A DNA stretch of 64,000 bases. It comes from Phytohabitans suffuscus (GTDB lineage Bacteria > Actinomycetota > Actinomycetes > Mycobacteriales > Micromonosporaceae). The stretch covers positions 806,001 to 870,000 of the forward strand of contig NZ_AP022871.1 in assembly GCF_011764565.1 (NCBI RefSeq). The letters are read 5' to 3'. A program made the position numbers and the translations under genes. Position 1 is the first letter of the stretch. Every line of letters begins with the position of its first letter. Shown here one piece after another: positions 17,442 through 27,242 of this stretch. The notes beneath the pieces were generated by a model. The model ran no database searches, had not been told where the DNA came from, and saw nothing but the letters and a program-made list of their open reading frames with translations.

Positions 17442-17500
17442 CCCAATGGACACCCTGGGGCAGAGGGCGGGCCAGCCGGGTTGGGTTGGGTCGGCGTGGC

Positions 17501-17531
17501 GCGGAGGGTGAGGCTGCGGGAGCGGCGGTCC
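17501..17531 (+). repeat. 56-bp dispersed repeat, truncated copy
   Basis: The left half of the 56-bp repeat (GCGGAGGGTGAGG onwards) is present and breaks off at about 17531, just before the complement of the ABC-F stop codon at 17535. Confidence 0.65.
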
Positions 17532-17534
17532 GCG

Positions 17535-19133
<1,599 letters not shown>

Positions 19134-19261
19134 GGTGGCAACTCGCTCTCGTGGTCGAAGGCTGACTCGTGGGCGCGCGAATGAGCCGGCCGGTCGTCGG
19201 ACCCGGTCGGCTCAGAGGGGCTCAGCCTTCGCAGAGCAGCACGCCAGCGATTCTACCCGTC

Positions 19262-19361
19262 GCCGCGCGAGGCCCCAACCGAGTAAGCCGCGCGGGCCCC
19301 AACCGAGTAGAGCCGCGCGAGGTCCAAGCGAGTAGAGCCGCGCGAGGTCCCAACCGGGCGG
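19262..19361 (+). repeat. Four 25-bp tandem repeats
   Basis: Units begin at 19262, 19287, 19312 and 19337, each starting GCCGCGCG and containing a CCAACCGAGTA-like core; the last is degenerate. They lie between the divergent ABC-F and metallopeptidase genes and could affect either promoter or leader. Confidence 0.8.
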
Positions 19362-19432
19362 GAACGCCGCCCGGGACACCCGCCGCGTGTCCCTGCCGAC
19401 TAAGGATCAAGATCACTGGGTACCGTCCCCGC

Positions 19433-20341
19433 GTGGAACTCAACGAGAATGCCCGGATCGACACCAGCCAGGTCGAGGACCGGCGCGGATCCGGCGGCGG
19501 AGGCGGACTCGGCGGCATCCCGCTGCCGAGCGGCAAGGGTGGGTGGATCGGCCTCGTCGTGGCGCTCCTGGTGGTCCTGGCCGGCGGCGGTGCCGGCCTG
19601 ACCCAGATCGGCGGCGGGGGCGAAGGGCAGGGCGACAACACCGCCCTGGAGCAGAAGTGCGCGGCGGAGAACGCACTGGACCAACTCGACTGCCGCAACA
19701 CGCTCTACGTCAACTCGATCCAGGCGTACTGGCGCGAGGCGCTCCCCCAGCACTTCGGAAAGCCGTACCAGGAGAGCGACACGGTCATCTTCGCCCAGGC
19801 GGTGAACACCGGGTGCGGCGCGGCGGACTCGGGCGTCGGGCCGTTCTACTGCCCGGCCGACGACCACGTCTACATCGACCTGACCTTCTACCAGCAGCTG
19901 GCCGACCAGCTCGGCGCGCCGGGCGAGTTCGCGCAGCCGTACGTGCTGGCCCACGAGTACGGCCACCACGTGCAGGACCTGCTCGGCACCGAGGCGCAGA
20001 TGCGTCGCCAGCAGCAGCGCGACCCGGGCAACGCCAACCGGCTGTCGGTGATGCTGGAGCTCCAGGCGGACTGCTACGCGGGGGCCTGGGCGAAGAACGC
20101 GACCGGCACGACCGACGCGAGCGGCCAGAAGATCTTCAAGAGCATCAGCCAGCGGGACATCCAGGAGGGCCTGGACACCGCGGCCGCGATCGGCGACGAC
20201 ACGCTGCAGAAAAAGGCGGGCGGGCGGATCGACGAGTCGCGGTTCACGCACGGCACGTCGGCGCAGCGGCAGGAGTGGTTCGGCCGCGGGCACGAGACCG
20301 GCGACCCGACGTCCTGCGACACGTTCGGCAACGCGCTTTGA
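19433..20341 (+). CDS. Membrane-anchored neutral zinc metallopeptidase (YpfJ family)
   Basis: The protein has 302 residues. A short cytoplasmic N-terminus (DRRGSGGGGGLGGIPLPSG) is followed by one membrane helix (about 38-58), placing the peptidase domain outside the cell. The zinc motif HEYGHH begins at His174, and Glu209 in MLELQAD is the likely third ligand. Paired Cys (CAAENALDQLDC and later ones) suit an exported protein. Family members are poorly characterised. GTG 19433 gives the family N-terminus. The stop overlaps the TTG start of the MFS gene. Confidence 0.8.
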   Translation: MELNENARIDTSQVEDRRGSGGGGGLGGIPLPSGKGGWIGLVVALLVVLAGGGAGLTQIGGGGEGQGDNTALEQKCAAENALDQLDCRNTLYVNSIQAYWREALPQHFGKPYQESDTVIFAQAVNTGCGAADSGVGPFYCPADDHVYIDLTFYQQLADQLGAPGEFAQPYVLAHEYGHHVQDLLGTEAQMRRQQQRDPGNANRLSVMLELQADCYAGAWAKNATGTTDASGQKIFKSISQRDIQEGLDTAAAIGDDTLQKKAGGRIDESRFTHGTSAQRQEWFGRGHETGDPTSCDTFGNAL

Positions 20342-21486
20342 CCTTCAGGCTGCTCCAGTTCACCGCGCTCGCCAGCACGCTCGACAGGTTCGCCATGCCG
20401 CCCATGCTGCTGGTCATCTCCCGCGACCTCGACGTCCCGGTGTCCGGGGTGGCCCGCGCGGCCGGCGCCTACTTCCTCGCGTACGGGCTCATGCAGCCCG
20501 TCTGGGGCCTGGTCAGCGCCCGGGTGGGTGTCGTGCGGTCGCTGCGCCTGGCCATGCTGCTGGCCGCGCTCGCGACCGCCGGTACCGCGCTGGCCACGGA
20601 CGCCACGTCGCTCGCGGCCCTCCGCCTCCTCGCGGGCGCGGGATTCAGCGCGGCCGTGCCCGCGGCGCTCTTCTACGCCGGCGCCACGGCGGCGCCGGGC
20701 CGCCGCCACCGCGACATCACCGGCCTGATGGCCGGCGTCGCGCTCGGCACGGCCGGGGCGACCGCGGGCGCGGGGGCGCTGGCCGCCGTGGTCGGCTGGC
20801 GGTCCGCGTTCGTTTTCACGGGTACGACGGCGGTGGTCGCCTGCGTGGCGCTGCGGCGGCTGCCCGAGCTGCCGGCGCCCCGGGCGGCCGCCGACGGCCT
20901 GTTCGCCCCGCTCCGCGCGGTCCTGCGCTCCCCCGCCGCCCGCATCCTGCTGGCTCTGGCCACTGTGGAGGGCGCCCTCCTCATGGGCGCGCTGACATTC
21001 CTGCCCGCCGCGGTAGGCGCCAACGGCAGCGGTGCGGCGGTCGCCGGCGGCGTCACCGCCGCGTACGGCGTGGCCGTGCTCGTCTGCGCCCCCGCTGTCG
21101 GCCGCCTCCAGCACCGCGTACCCGCCGCCGCCCTCATCGCCGGCGGCGCCGGCCTGGCGGCGATCGGCTGCGCGCTGGCCGCCGTCACCGCGACCCCGGT
21201 CGCCGCCGCGATCGCGTGCCTGCTGCTCGGCGCCGCGTGGGCCTCGATGCACTCCACGTTCCAGACCTGGGCGACCGAGGTGGTACCGGACGCCGGGCTG
21301 GCGTCGGTGTCGCTGTTCGCCTGCGCGCTCTTCACCGGCAGCGCGCTCGGCGCGGTGGTCGGCGGCCCACCGGTCGAGGCGGGCCGGTTCGGGCTCGTCT
21401 TCGGCGTGGCCGCGGCCCTGCTGGTACCGCTGGGCGTGCTCGGCGCCACCGCCCGGGCCCGGTGGCGCTCACCACACCTGATCTGA
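20338..21486 (+). CDS. MFS transporter
   Basis: The protein has 382 residues with about twelve hydrophobic helices and the MFS signature region GAYFLAYGLMQPVWGLVSARVG between helices 2 and 3. It is probably an efflux or drug/proton antiporter, substrate unknown. The TTG start overlaps the metallopeptidase stop (TTGA). A later ATG (MPPMLLV) would remove the first helix, so TTG 20338 is preferred. A 56-bp repeat follows the stop, before the convergent acVLRF1 gene. Confidence 0.75.
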   Translation: MTFRLLQFTALASTLDRFAMPPMLLVISRDLDVPVSGVARAAGAYFLAYGLMQPVWGLVSARVGVVRSLRLAMLLAALATAGTALATDATSLAALRLLAGAGFSAAVPAALFYAGATAAPGRRHRDITGLMAGVALGTAGATAGAGALAAVVGWRSAFVFTGTTAVVACVALRRLPELPAPRAAADGLFAPLRAVLRSPAARILLALATVEGALLMGALTFLPAAVGANGSGAAVAGGVTAAYGVAVLVCAPAVGRLQHRVPAAALIAGGAGLAAIGCALAAVTATPVAAAIACLLLGAAWASMHSTFQTWATEVVPDAGLASVSLFACALFTGSALGAVVGGPPVEAGRFGLVFGVAAALLVPLGVLGATARARWRSPHLI

Positions 21487-21512
21487 GTGGGATCGGCAGC
21501 TGGGTGCGGCCG

Positions 21513-21568
21513 GCGGAGGGCGAGGCCGCGGGAGCAACGGTCCGGACCACCGCGGACATCGCGGTAGC
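21513..21568 (+). repeat. 56-bp dispersed spacer repeat, copy 2
   Basis: Nearly identical to the copy at 113-168. It lies between two convergent genes (MFS and acVLRF1), and its central palindrome GGTCCGGACC could act as a two-way terminator. Confidence 0.8.
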
Positions 21569-21588
21569 TCGCCTCTCTCCGGGTCTGA

Positions 21589-22236
21589 TCAGGCGCCGGG
21601 TGGGAGGTGGACGGCGACGGCGCGGGCGGCCTTGGCGGCGTCGAGCAGGACCGCGTGTCGCGGGTCGGGGACCTGGAGGTGGCGGTCGGCGCGGAGGGCG
21701 GCGAGGGAGGCCAGGCGGCGGTCGGCGAGGATCGTGTCGACGGTGCGGCGGTCGCCGCCGCAGACGAGGGCCGCCAGGGTGGGCGCCCGCGGGAGCAGCA
21801 CGCGCACCGCGAGGTCGGCGGCGTCGCCGGCCGCGGCCCTGGCCTGGTTTTCGCGGCGGCGGGCGAAGCGTTGCTGGGACCACCCGCCGGCGGCCGTGCG
21901 GCTCTGCACGTAGGAAGTGTCCACCTTGGACGCTTCCAGCTCGTCGCCCACGGCGACGCCCAGTGCCACCGCGCCTTTGCGGGCCAGCAGCAGGCCGAGC
22001 CGCCGGGGCTGGGCCGCCGACGCGACGAAGCTCTCCAGGTCGGTGTAGCCGGTCGCGCCGGGTGGGGCGTGCAGGTCGGCGGCCGCGCCGTCGGGGGCGC
22101 GCAGCGAGATGCCGAACTCCGCGACCGCGTGCTCCGGCGGGCCGTGCCGCGCGGCGAAGCCGTCGACCCACTTCGCCAGGCGCTCGGGGTCGACGTCGAC
22201 CCAGCGCCCGCCGCCCGCGGCTGGTCGGCTGCCCAT
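21589..22236 (-). CDS. acVLRF1-type peptidyl-tRNA hydrolase
   Basis: The protein has 215 residues and the signature GGWSQQRFARRRENQ at 117-131, the catalytic loop of the Vms1-like release factor group; the Gln at 131 is the key residue by analogy with eukaryotic Vms1 and eRF1. It should release nascent chains from tRNA on stalled large ribosomal subunits. The actinobacterial branch carries this name in public annotation. It is convergent with the MFS gene and divergent from the DNA glycosylase, with 29 bases between the two start codons. Confidence 0.8.
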   Translation of the reverse strand: MGSRPAAGGGRWVDVDPERLAKWVDGFAARHGPPEHAVAEFGISLRAPDGAAADLHAPPGATGYTDLESFVASAAQPRRLGLLLARKGAVALGVAVGDELEASKVDTSYVQSRTAAGGWSQQRFARRRENQARAAAGDAADLAVRVLLPRAPTLAALVCGGDRRTVDTILADRRLASLAALRADRHLQVPDPRHAVLLDAAKAARAVAVHLPPGA

Positions 22237-22265
22237 AGGCCCCGACGGTACGGCATGATCACGCC

Positions 22266-22940
22266 ATGACGCCCCTCGCCACCGAGGTCCTGGGCCGCCT
22301 GACCCGGGTGTACGGGGGCGCGCGCGACCCCGGGCGGGCGCCGGCGATGGCGGCGTACATGCGGGACCAGTTCGCGTTCCTCGGCATCCAGTCGCCGGTG
22401 CGGCGGGTGCTCGCGCGGGAGGTGCTGGACGGCCTGTCCCGGCCCGGCGAAGACGACCTGCGCGACGTGGCCGAGGCGTGCTGGGCGCTGCCGGAGCGGG
22501 AGTACCAGTACTTCGCCTGCGACCTGCTGCGGCGGCACGCGCGGGTGTGCTCGGCCGCCTTCCTGGACACGGCGCGCTTCCTCGTGGTGACCAAGCCGTG
22601 GTGGGACACAGTGGACATCCTGGCGGCGTATCTGGTGGGGCCGCTCGTCTCCGCGCACCCCGCTCTGGTGTCCACTATGGATGAGTGGGTGGACGGCGAG
22701 GACAAGTGGCTCGTGCGGACGGCGATCCTGCACCAGCTGCGCCACAAGGAGCGGACCGACGCGGCGCGGCTGTTCCGGTACTGCACGCGGCAGGCCGGGC
22801 ACCCCGACTTCTTCGTGCGCAAGGCGATCGGGTGGGCGCTGCGCGAGTACGCCAAGACGGACCCTTCGGCGGTCCGGGCGTACGTGGCGGGGCACCGGCT
22901 GGCGCCGCTCTCGGCGCGAGAGGCATTGAAGAACCTCTAG
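22266..22940 (+). CDS. DNA alkylation repair protein, AlkD-like
   Basis: The protein has 224 residues built from HEAT-like helical repeats. Residues matching the Bacillus cereus AlkD active site are present: Trp113 and Asp117 in KPWWDTVD and Trp190 in AIGWALREY. It should excise bulky or positively charged alkylated purines (3- and 7-alkyl) without flipping the base. The start is ATG, 29 bases from the divergent acVLRF1 start, so the promoters overlap. Confidence 0.85.
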   Translation: MTPLATEVLGRLTRVYGGARDPGRAPAMAAYMRDQFAFLGIQSPVRRVLAREVLDGLSRPGEDDLRDVAEACWALPEREYQYFACDLLRRHARVCSAAFLDTARFLVVTKPWWDTVDILAAYLVGPLVSAHPALVSTMDEWVDGEDKWLVRTAILHQLRHKERTDAARLFRYCTRQAGHPDFFVRKAIGWALREYAKTDPSAVRAYVAGHRLAPLSAREALKNL

Positions 22941-23001
22941 GCACGGCGGGGTCCGGCAAGTTACCATCCGGTACACGAATGTTCCTCACATATTCACAAT
23001 C

Positions 23002-26000
23002 ATGAGGATCGCCATGCGCAGACCCGCCACCCTCCCGGTCCTCGCCGCGGCGCTGCTCACCGCGACGACCGTCGTCACCGTCCCCACGCCAGACACCGCG
23101 CGAGCGGCGAACGCCCTGGCCAGCGCGAAAGCGGCCGCCGTCCTCGCGGCCAACGACTACTGCCTGGAGCAGTGCTCCGACATCCTCCCGCCCGGCCAGA
23201 ACGGCAACGCCACGCTCATCGAGATCCTCGGCCACCAGGCGTTCGGCACCCGCCCCGCGCACTCGGCCGACCAGCTCGACGAGTACGCCAACCTGGTCTA
23301 CAACTACGCCGGGCTCACCGACGACCAGATCAACGGCTACTTCAACAACGCCTCGTTCGGCGTACCCGCCGGGCAGGCCGAGCGCACGTACCAGCCGCGC
23401 TCCGACGTGACGGTCGTGCGCGACAGGGCGACCGGCACACCGCACATCACCGGCACCACCCGCTCCGGCACGATGTTCGGGGCCGGGTACGCGGGCGCCG
23501 AGGACCGCCTCTTCACCATGGACCTGCTGCGCCACGTCGGGCGCGGCACGCTCACCCCGTTCGCCGGCGGGGCGCCGGGCAACCGCGCGCTGGAGCAGAG
23601 CGTCTGGCGCAACTCGCCGTACACCGAGGCCGACCTCCAGGCCCAGGTCGCCGCGCTGCGCCAGCAGGGGCCGCGGGGCGAGCAGCTCTACGCGGACGTC
23701 GAGGCGTACATCGCGGGCGTCAACGCGTACATCTCCACGTGCATGGCCGGGCGCTACTGCCCCGGCGAGTACGTGCTCACCGGCCACCTCGACGCGATCA
23801 CCAACGCGGGCGGTCCCGAGCGGTTCACGATGACCGACCTCATCGCGATCGCCGGCGTCGTCGGCGGGCTCTTCGGCGGTGGCGGCGGCACCGAGATGCA
23901 GTCCGCGCTGGTCCGCATCGCCGCGCGCGCCAAGTACGGGCCGACCGAGGGCGACGCGGTGTGGCGGGCGTTCCGCTCGCAGAACGACCCGGAGACCGTG
24001 CTGACCCTGCACGACGGGCAGAGCTTCCCGTACGGCTCGGCGCCGGACGACGCGCCCAGCGTGGTGATGCCGGACGCCGGCTCGGTCCGTCCCGAGCCGG
24101 TGGTCAGGGACCAGACCGGATCGGCCACGACCGCCGGCGACCCCACCGACGGCGCGGTCGCGCTCGCCGGGCTGACGATCGGCTCGGCCCACCGGGGCAT
24201 GTCCAACGCGGTCGTCGTCTCCGGCCAGCACACCACGTCGGGCCACCCGGTCGCGGTGTTCGGGCCGCAGACCGGCTACTTCTCGCCTCAGCTGCTGCTC
24301 ATGCAGGAGCTGCAGGGGCCGGGCATCAGCGCCCGCGGCGTCGCGTTCGCCGGCGTCAGCCTCTACGTGCTGCTGGGCCGCGGCCAGGACTACGCGTGGA
24401 GCGCCACGTCGTCCATCCAGGACATCACCGACACGTACGCGCTGCCGCTGTGCACCACGGACGGCTCGGCGCCGGCCCTGGCCACCAACCGGTACCTGCA
24501 CCAGGGACAGTGCAAGGCGATGGAGGAGCTGTCGCACGTCAACTCCTGGAACCCGACCGTCGCCGACGGCACCCCGGCCGGCTCGTACCGCATCATCGCC
24601 TGGCGCACCGCGCTGGGCCTGGTGGCGTGGCGGGGCACCGTGGCTGGGCAGCCGTACGCGTTCGTCCAGCGCCGCTCCACGTACGGCCGGGAGGCGCACT
24701 CCGCGATCGGCTTCCAGATGTTCAACGACCCGGCGCTGATGGGCAGCGCCGGCGACTTCCAGACCGCCGCGTCCAACGTGGAGTACGCGTTCAACTGGTT
24801 CTACGTCAACTCGACCCAGTCGGCGTACTTCAACTCGGGGCGCAACCCGGTGCGGGCGGCCGGCTCCAACCCCAACCTGCCGATGTCCGCGCAGTACGAG
24901 TGGACCGGCTTCGCCCCGGCCTCCGCGCACCCGCAGTCGATCGACCAGGACTACTACATCTCCTGGAACAACAAGCAGGCCCGCGACTTCGGGGCGGCGG
25001 ACGGAAACTTCAGCTTCGGCTCGGTGCACCGCGGCGAGCTGTTGGACACGCCGGTGAAGGCGGCGCTGGCCGCCGGGCAGAGGTTCGACCGGGCCGGGGT
25101 GGTGCGCCTCGTCGAGAACGCGGCCACAGTGGACCTGCGCGGCAAGGAGGTGCTCGACGACCTGCTGCGGGTCATCGAGAGCCAGCCGGTCACCGACGCC
25201 ACACTCGCCTCCACCGTCGCCCAGCTCAAGGCGTGGCAGCAGGCCGGCGCCAACCGCAAGGAGACCTCGGCCGGCTCGAAGGCGTACCAGCACGCGACCG
25301 CGATCCGGGTCTTCGACGCGTGGTGGCCGCTGCTCGTGAGTGGACAGTTCAAGGCCGGCCTCGGCCCCGACCTGTACCAGGCGCTGGTCAACGCGATACA
25401 GATCAACGAGTCGCCCTCCGGCCACCAGACCGGCGAGACGTCCAGCTTCCCCGGCTCGGCCAACGAGGCCCAGTCGCACAAGGGCTCGGCGTTCCAGTAC
25501 GGCTGGTGGGGCTACGTGGACAAGGACATCCGCCGCGTGCTCGGCGATCCGGTGCAGGGCGGGCTCGGCCGGGCGTACTGCGGCAACGGCGCCCTCGCGG
25601 CCTGCCGCACGGTGCTGCTCGACACGCTGCGCGCGGCGGCGGCCCAGCCTGCGTCCACTGTGTACCCCGGTGACGACCACTGCTCCGCCGGCGACCAGTG
25701 GTGCGCCGACGCGATCGTGCAGTCGCCGCTCGGCGGCATCACCTCGCCCGTCATCGCCTGGCAGAACCGGCCCACGTACCAGCAGGTGGTGTCGTTCCCG
25801 GCCGGACGCGGGCAGGACGTCGGCAACCTGGCCGCCGGCCGCCCGGCCACCGCCACCGGCACGCAGTCGCCGCACGTGGCGGCCCGCGCGTTCGACGGCG
25901 ACCCGGCCAGCCGGTGGGCCAGCTCCTGGACCGACAACCAGTCGCTGACCGTCGACCTGGGATCGGCCAAGACCGTCGGCCGGGTGATCCTGCGGTGGGA

Positions 26001-26205
26001 GGGGGCGTACGCGTCCTCGTACCGCATCGAGACCTCGACCGACGGGACCACCTGGACCACGCGGTGGTCGACCACCGCCGGCAACGGCGGCACCGACAAC
26101 GACGCCTTCACCCCGGCCACCGCGCGGTACGTGCGGATGGTCGGCGTCCGCCGCGCGACCTCCTACGGCTACTCGCTGTACGAGATGGAGGTGTACTCAG
26201 CCTAG
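23002..26205 (+). CDS. Secreted penicillin acylase family protein with discoidin domain
   Basis: The protein has 1067 residues. A signal peptide (about 1-38, ending near DTARAANA) directs export. The Ntn-hydrolase core has the alpha-chain start VTVVRDRATGTPHITGTTRS and the beta-chain nucleophile Ser401 in GMSNAVVVSGQH, where self-cleavage should occur. It probably deacylates beta-lactams, N-acyl amines or acyl-homoserine lactones. The last 125 residues form an F5/8 type C (CBM32-like) domain, which would tether the enzyme to glycans. Its TAG stop is part of the CTAG where a MITE-like element begins. Confidence 0.85.
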   Translation: MRIAMRRPATLPVLAAALLTATTVVTVPTPDTARAANALASAKAAAVLAANDYCLEQCSDILPPGQNGNATLIEILGHQAFGTRPAHSADQLDEYANLVYNYAGLTDDQINGYFNNASFGVPAGQAERTYQPRSDVTVVRDRATGTPHITGTTRSGTMFGAGYAGAEDRLFTMDLLRHVGRGTLTPFAGGAPGNRALEQSVWRNSPYTEADLQAQVAALRQQGPRGEQLYADVEAYIAGVNAYISTCMAGRYCPGEYVLTGHLDAITNAGGPERFTMTDLIAIAGVVGGLFGGGGGTEMQSALVRIAARAKYGPTEGDAVWRAFRSQNDPETVLTLHDGQSFPYGSAPDDAPSVVMPDAGSVRPEPVVRDQTGSATTAGDPTDGAVALAGLTIGSAHRGMSNAVVVSGQHTTSGHPVAVFGPQTGYFSPQLLLMQELQGPGISARGVAFAGVSLYVLLGRGQDYAWSATSSIQDITDTYALPLCTTDGSAPALATNRYLHQGQCKAMEELSHVNSWNPTVADGTPAGSYRIIAWRTALGLVAWRGTVAGQPYAFVQRRSTYGREAHSAIGFQMFNDPALMGSAGDFQTAASNVEYAFNWFYVNSTQSAYFNSGRNPVRAAGSNPNLPMSAQYEWTGFAPASAHPQSIDQDYYISWNNKQARDFGAADGNFSFGSVHRGELLDTPVKAALAAGQRFDRAGVVRLVENAATVDLRGKEVLDDLLRVIESQPVTDATLASTVAQLKAWQQAGANRKETSAGSKAYQHATAIRVFDAWWPLLVSGQFKAGLGPDLYQALVNAIQINESPSGHQTGETSSFPGSANEAQSHKGSAFQYGWWGYVDKDIRRVLGDPVQGGLGRAYCGNGALAACRTVLLDTLRAAAAQPASTVYPGDDHCSAGDQWCADAIVQSPLGGITSPVIAWQNRPTYQQVVSFPAGRGQDVGNLAAGRPATATGTQSPHVAARAFDGDPASRWASSWTDNQSLTVDLGSAKTVGRVILRWEGAYASSYRIETSTDGTTWTTRWSTTAGNGGTDNDAFTPATARYVRMVGVRRATSYGYSLYEMEVYSA

Positions 26206-26369
26206 GGCCTGTATCAAAGAGTTTGTCGGTGCGAGCCGGAGTCCAGGTGGCGTCAGGTGGTGGCGGGCGCAAGGTCGCATACCGGTGTCGTATGCGGCCT
26301 TACGCCCGACGCCGCATGGCGCCACCTGGGCCCGGCGCAGCCCGGCAAGGAATTTGATACAGGCTCTAG
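26202..26369. mobile_element. Palindromic MITE-like element, diverged copy (168 bp)
   Basis: Bounded by CTAG at both ends. The terminal repeats differ from the other two copies (CTGTATCAAA in place of GTGTTTCATAA), but the centre (GGTCGCATACCGGTGT) is closely related, and the whole element again folds on itself. It lies on the TAG stop of the acylase gene and enters the 3' end of lysE. Removing it with one CTAG joins the two genes tail to tail. Confidence 0.8.
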
Positions 26370-26987
26370 GGCCGTGCCCGCCGCCAGCGCGACGATCAGC
26401 GCGCTCGACACGAGGGCGGTTGCCAGCCGGCCACGCGGCCCGGTGAGCAGCCGCCCTACGAGCGTGCCGCCGCTGGCGACGACGAGCTGCCAGCTCGCCG
26501 ACGCCAGGAACGCGCCCGCCACGAACAGCGCCTCTCCCCCGGCACTCAGGCTGTCCGACGCCTGCCGGCCGAGCACGAGCGCTCCGAAGTAGACGATCGT
26601 CGTCGGGTTGAGGAGGGTGAGCCCCAGTAGCCCCGCGTACGCCCGCGGCGGCGAGGCCAGCCCGGCGTCGGAGCGGGCCGCGCGGGCCGGGTCGCGGTGG
26701 TGCCGGACGGCGGTGTACGCGGTGCGCGCGGCCAACCCGAGCAGCACGGCCACGGCCACCCAGCGCAGCGGCGTCGCGGCCGGCTCGATCACGCCGGCCA
26801 GGGCCGCGCCGCCGGCCACCGCGGCGACCGCGTAGAGGCCGTCCGCCGTGGCCACGCCCAGGGCAGCGGCGGCACCGACGCGAAACGAGGTACGCGCCGC
26901 CAGCCCCATGATCAGGATGGCGATGGCGCCGACCGGGATGGCCACGCCGTACCCGGCGACCACCCCGTCGAGGAACGCGCCCGTCAC
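26253..26987 (-). CDS. LysE-family exporter with element-derived C-terminus
   Basis: As read the protein has 244 residues. The first ~205 form a LysE/RhtB-type transporter with about six helices (GYGVAIPVGAIAILIMGLAA, LTLLNPTTIVYFGALVLG); such proteins export amino acids. The last ~38 residues (from LEPVSNSL to DLAPATT) are encoded by the MITE-like element. If the element is removed, the frame reads ALAAGTALG and stops at once at a TGA, so the insertion lengthened the protein. GTG 26987 gives the family N-terminus. Confidence 0.8.
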   Translation of the reverse strand: MTGAFLDGVVAGYGVAIPVGAIAILIMGLAARTSFRVGAAAALGVATADGLYAVAAVAGGAALAGVIEPAATPLRWVAVAVLLGLAARTAYTAVRHHRDPARAARSDAGLASPPRAYAGLLGLTLLNPTTIVYFGALVLGRQASDSLSAGGEALFVAGAFLASASWQLVVASGGTLVGRLLTGPRGRLATALVSSALIVALAAGTALEPVSNSLPGCAGPRWRHAASGVRPHTTPVCDLAPATT

Positions 26988-27242
26988 CGCCGCCCCCGCT
27001 CCGTGCGGGCCGCTCGCGGCGGCGCGGTCACGATCGGAGCGGCGGGATCGCAGCCGGCAGCCCGCCACGCCGCTGTCGCGTGCCGGCGAGGACGGCGGCG
27101 ACAGGGACGCGGGAGGCTTTCAGCGCGATCACGCCGCCAGTCTGCGCCACCCTTCCGGCCCGCGGCGAACGAATTTTTTGTTGACGGTTGAACCATCCGG
27201 CACCGGGCGCGTGGATCTGGTCGAGGGGTTGGGGGGCGCCGG

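Larger units (their letters stand above)
17101..17534. other. Gene-free repeat spacer, right of the IS element
   Basis: No gene is seen. The segment 17105-17290 is related to the sequence left of the IS element and to part of the block at 15283-15360. It also holds the hairpin at 17380-17441 and a truncated 56-bp repeat that ends at the ABC-F stop codon. Confidence 0.7.

Noticed and set aside
19262-19361. Tandem repeats as a CRISPR array
   Set aside because: Units are contiguous with no spacers and there are no cas genes.
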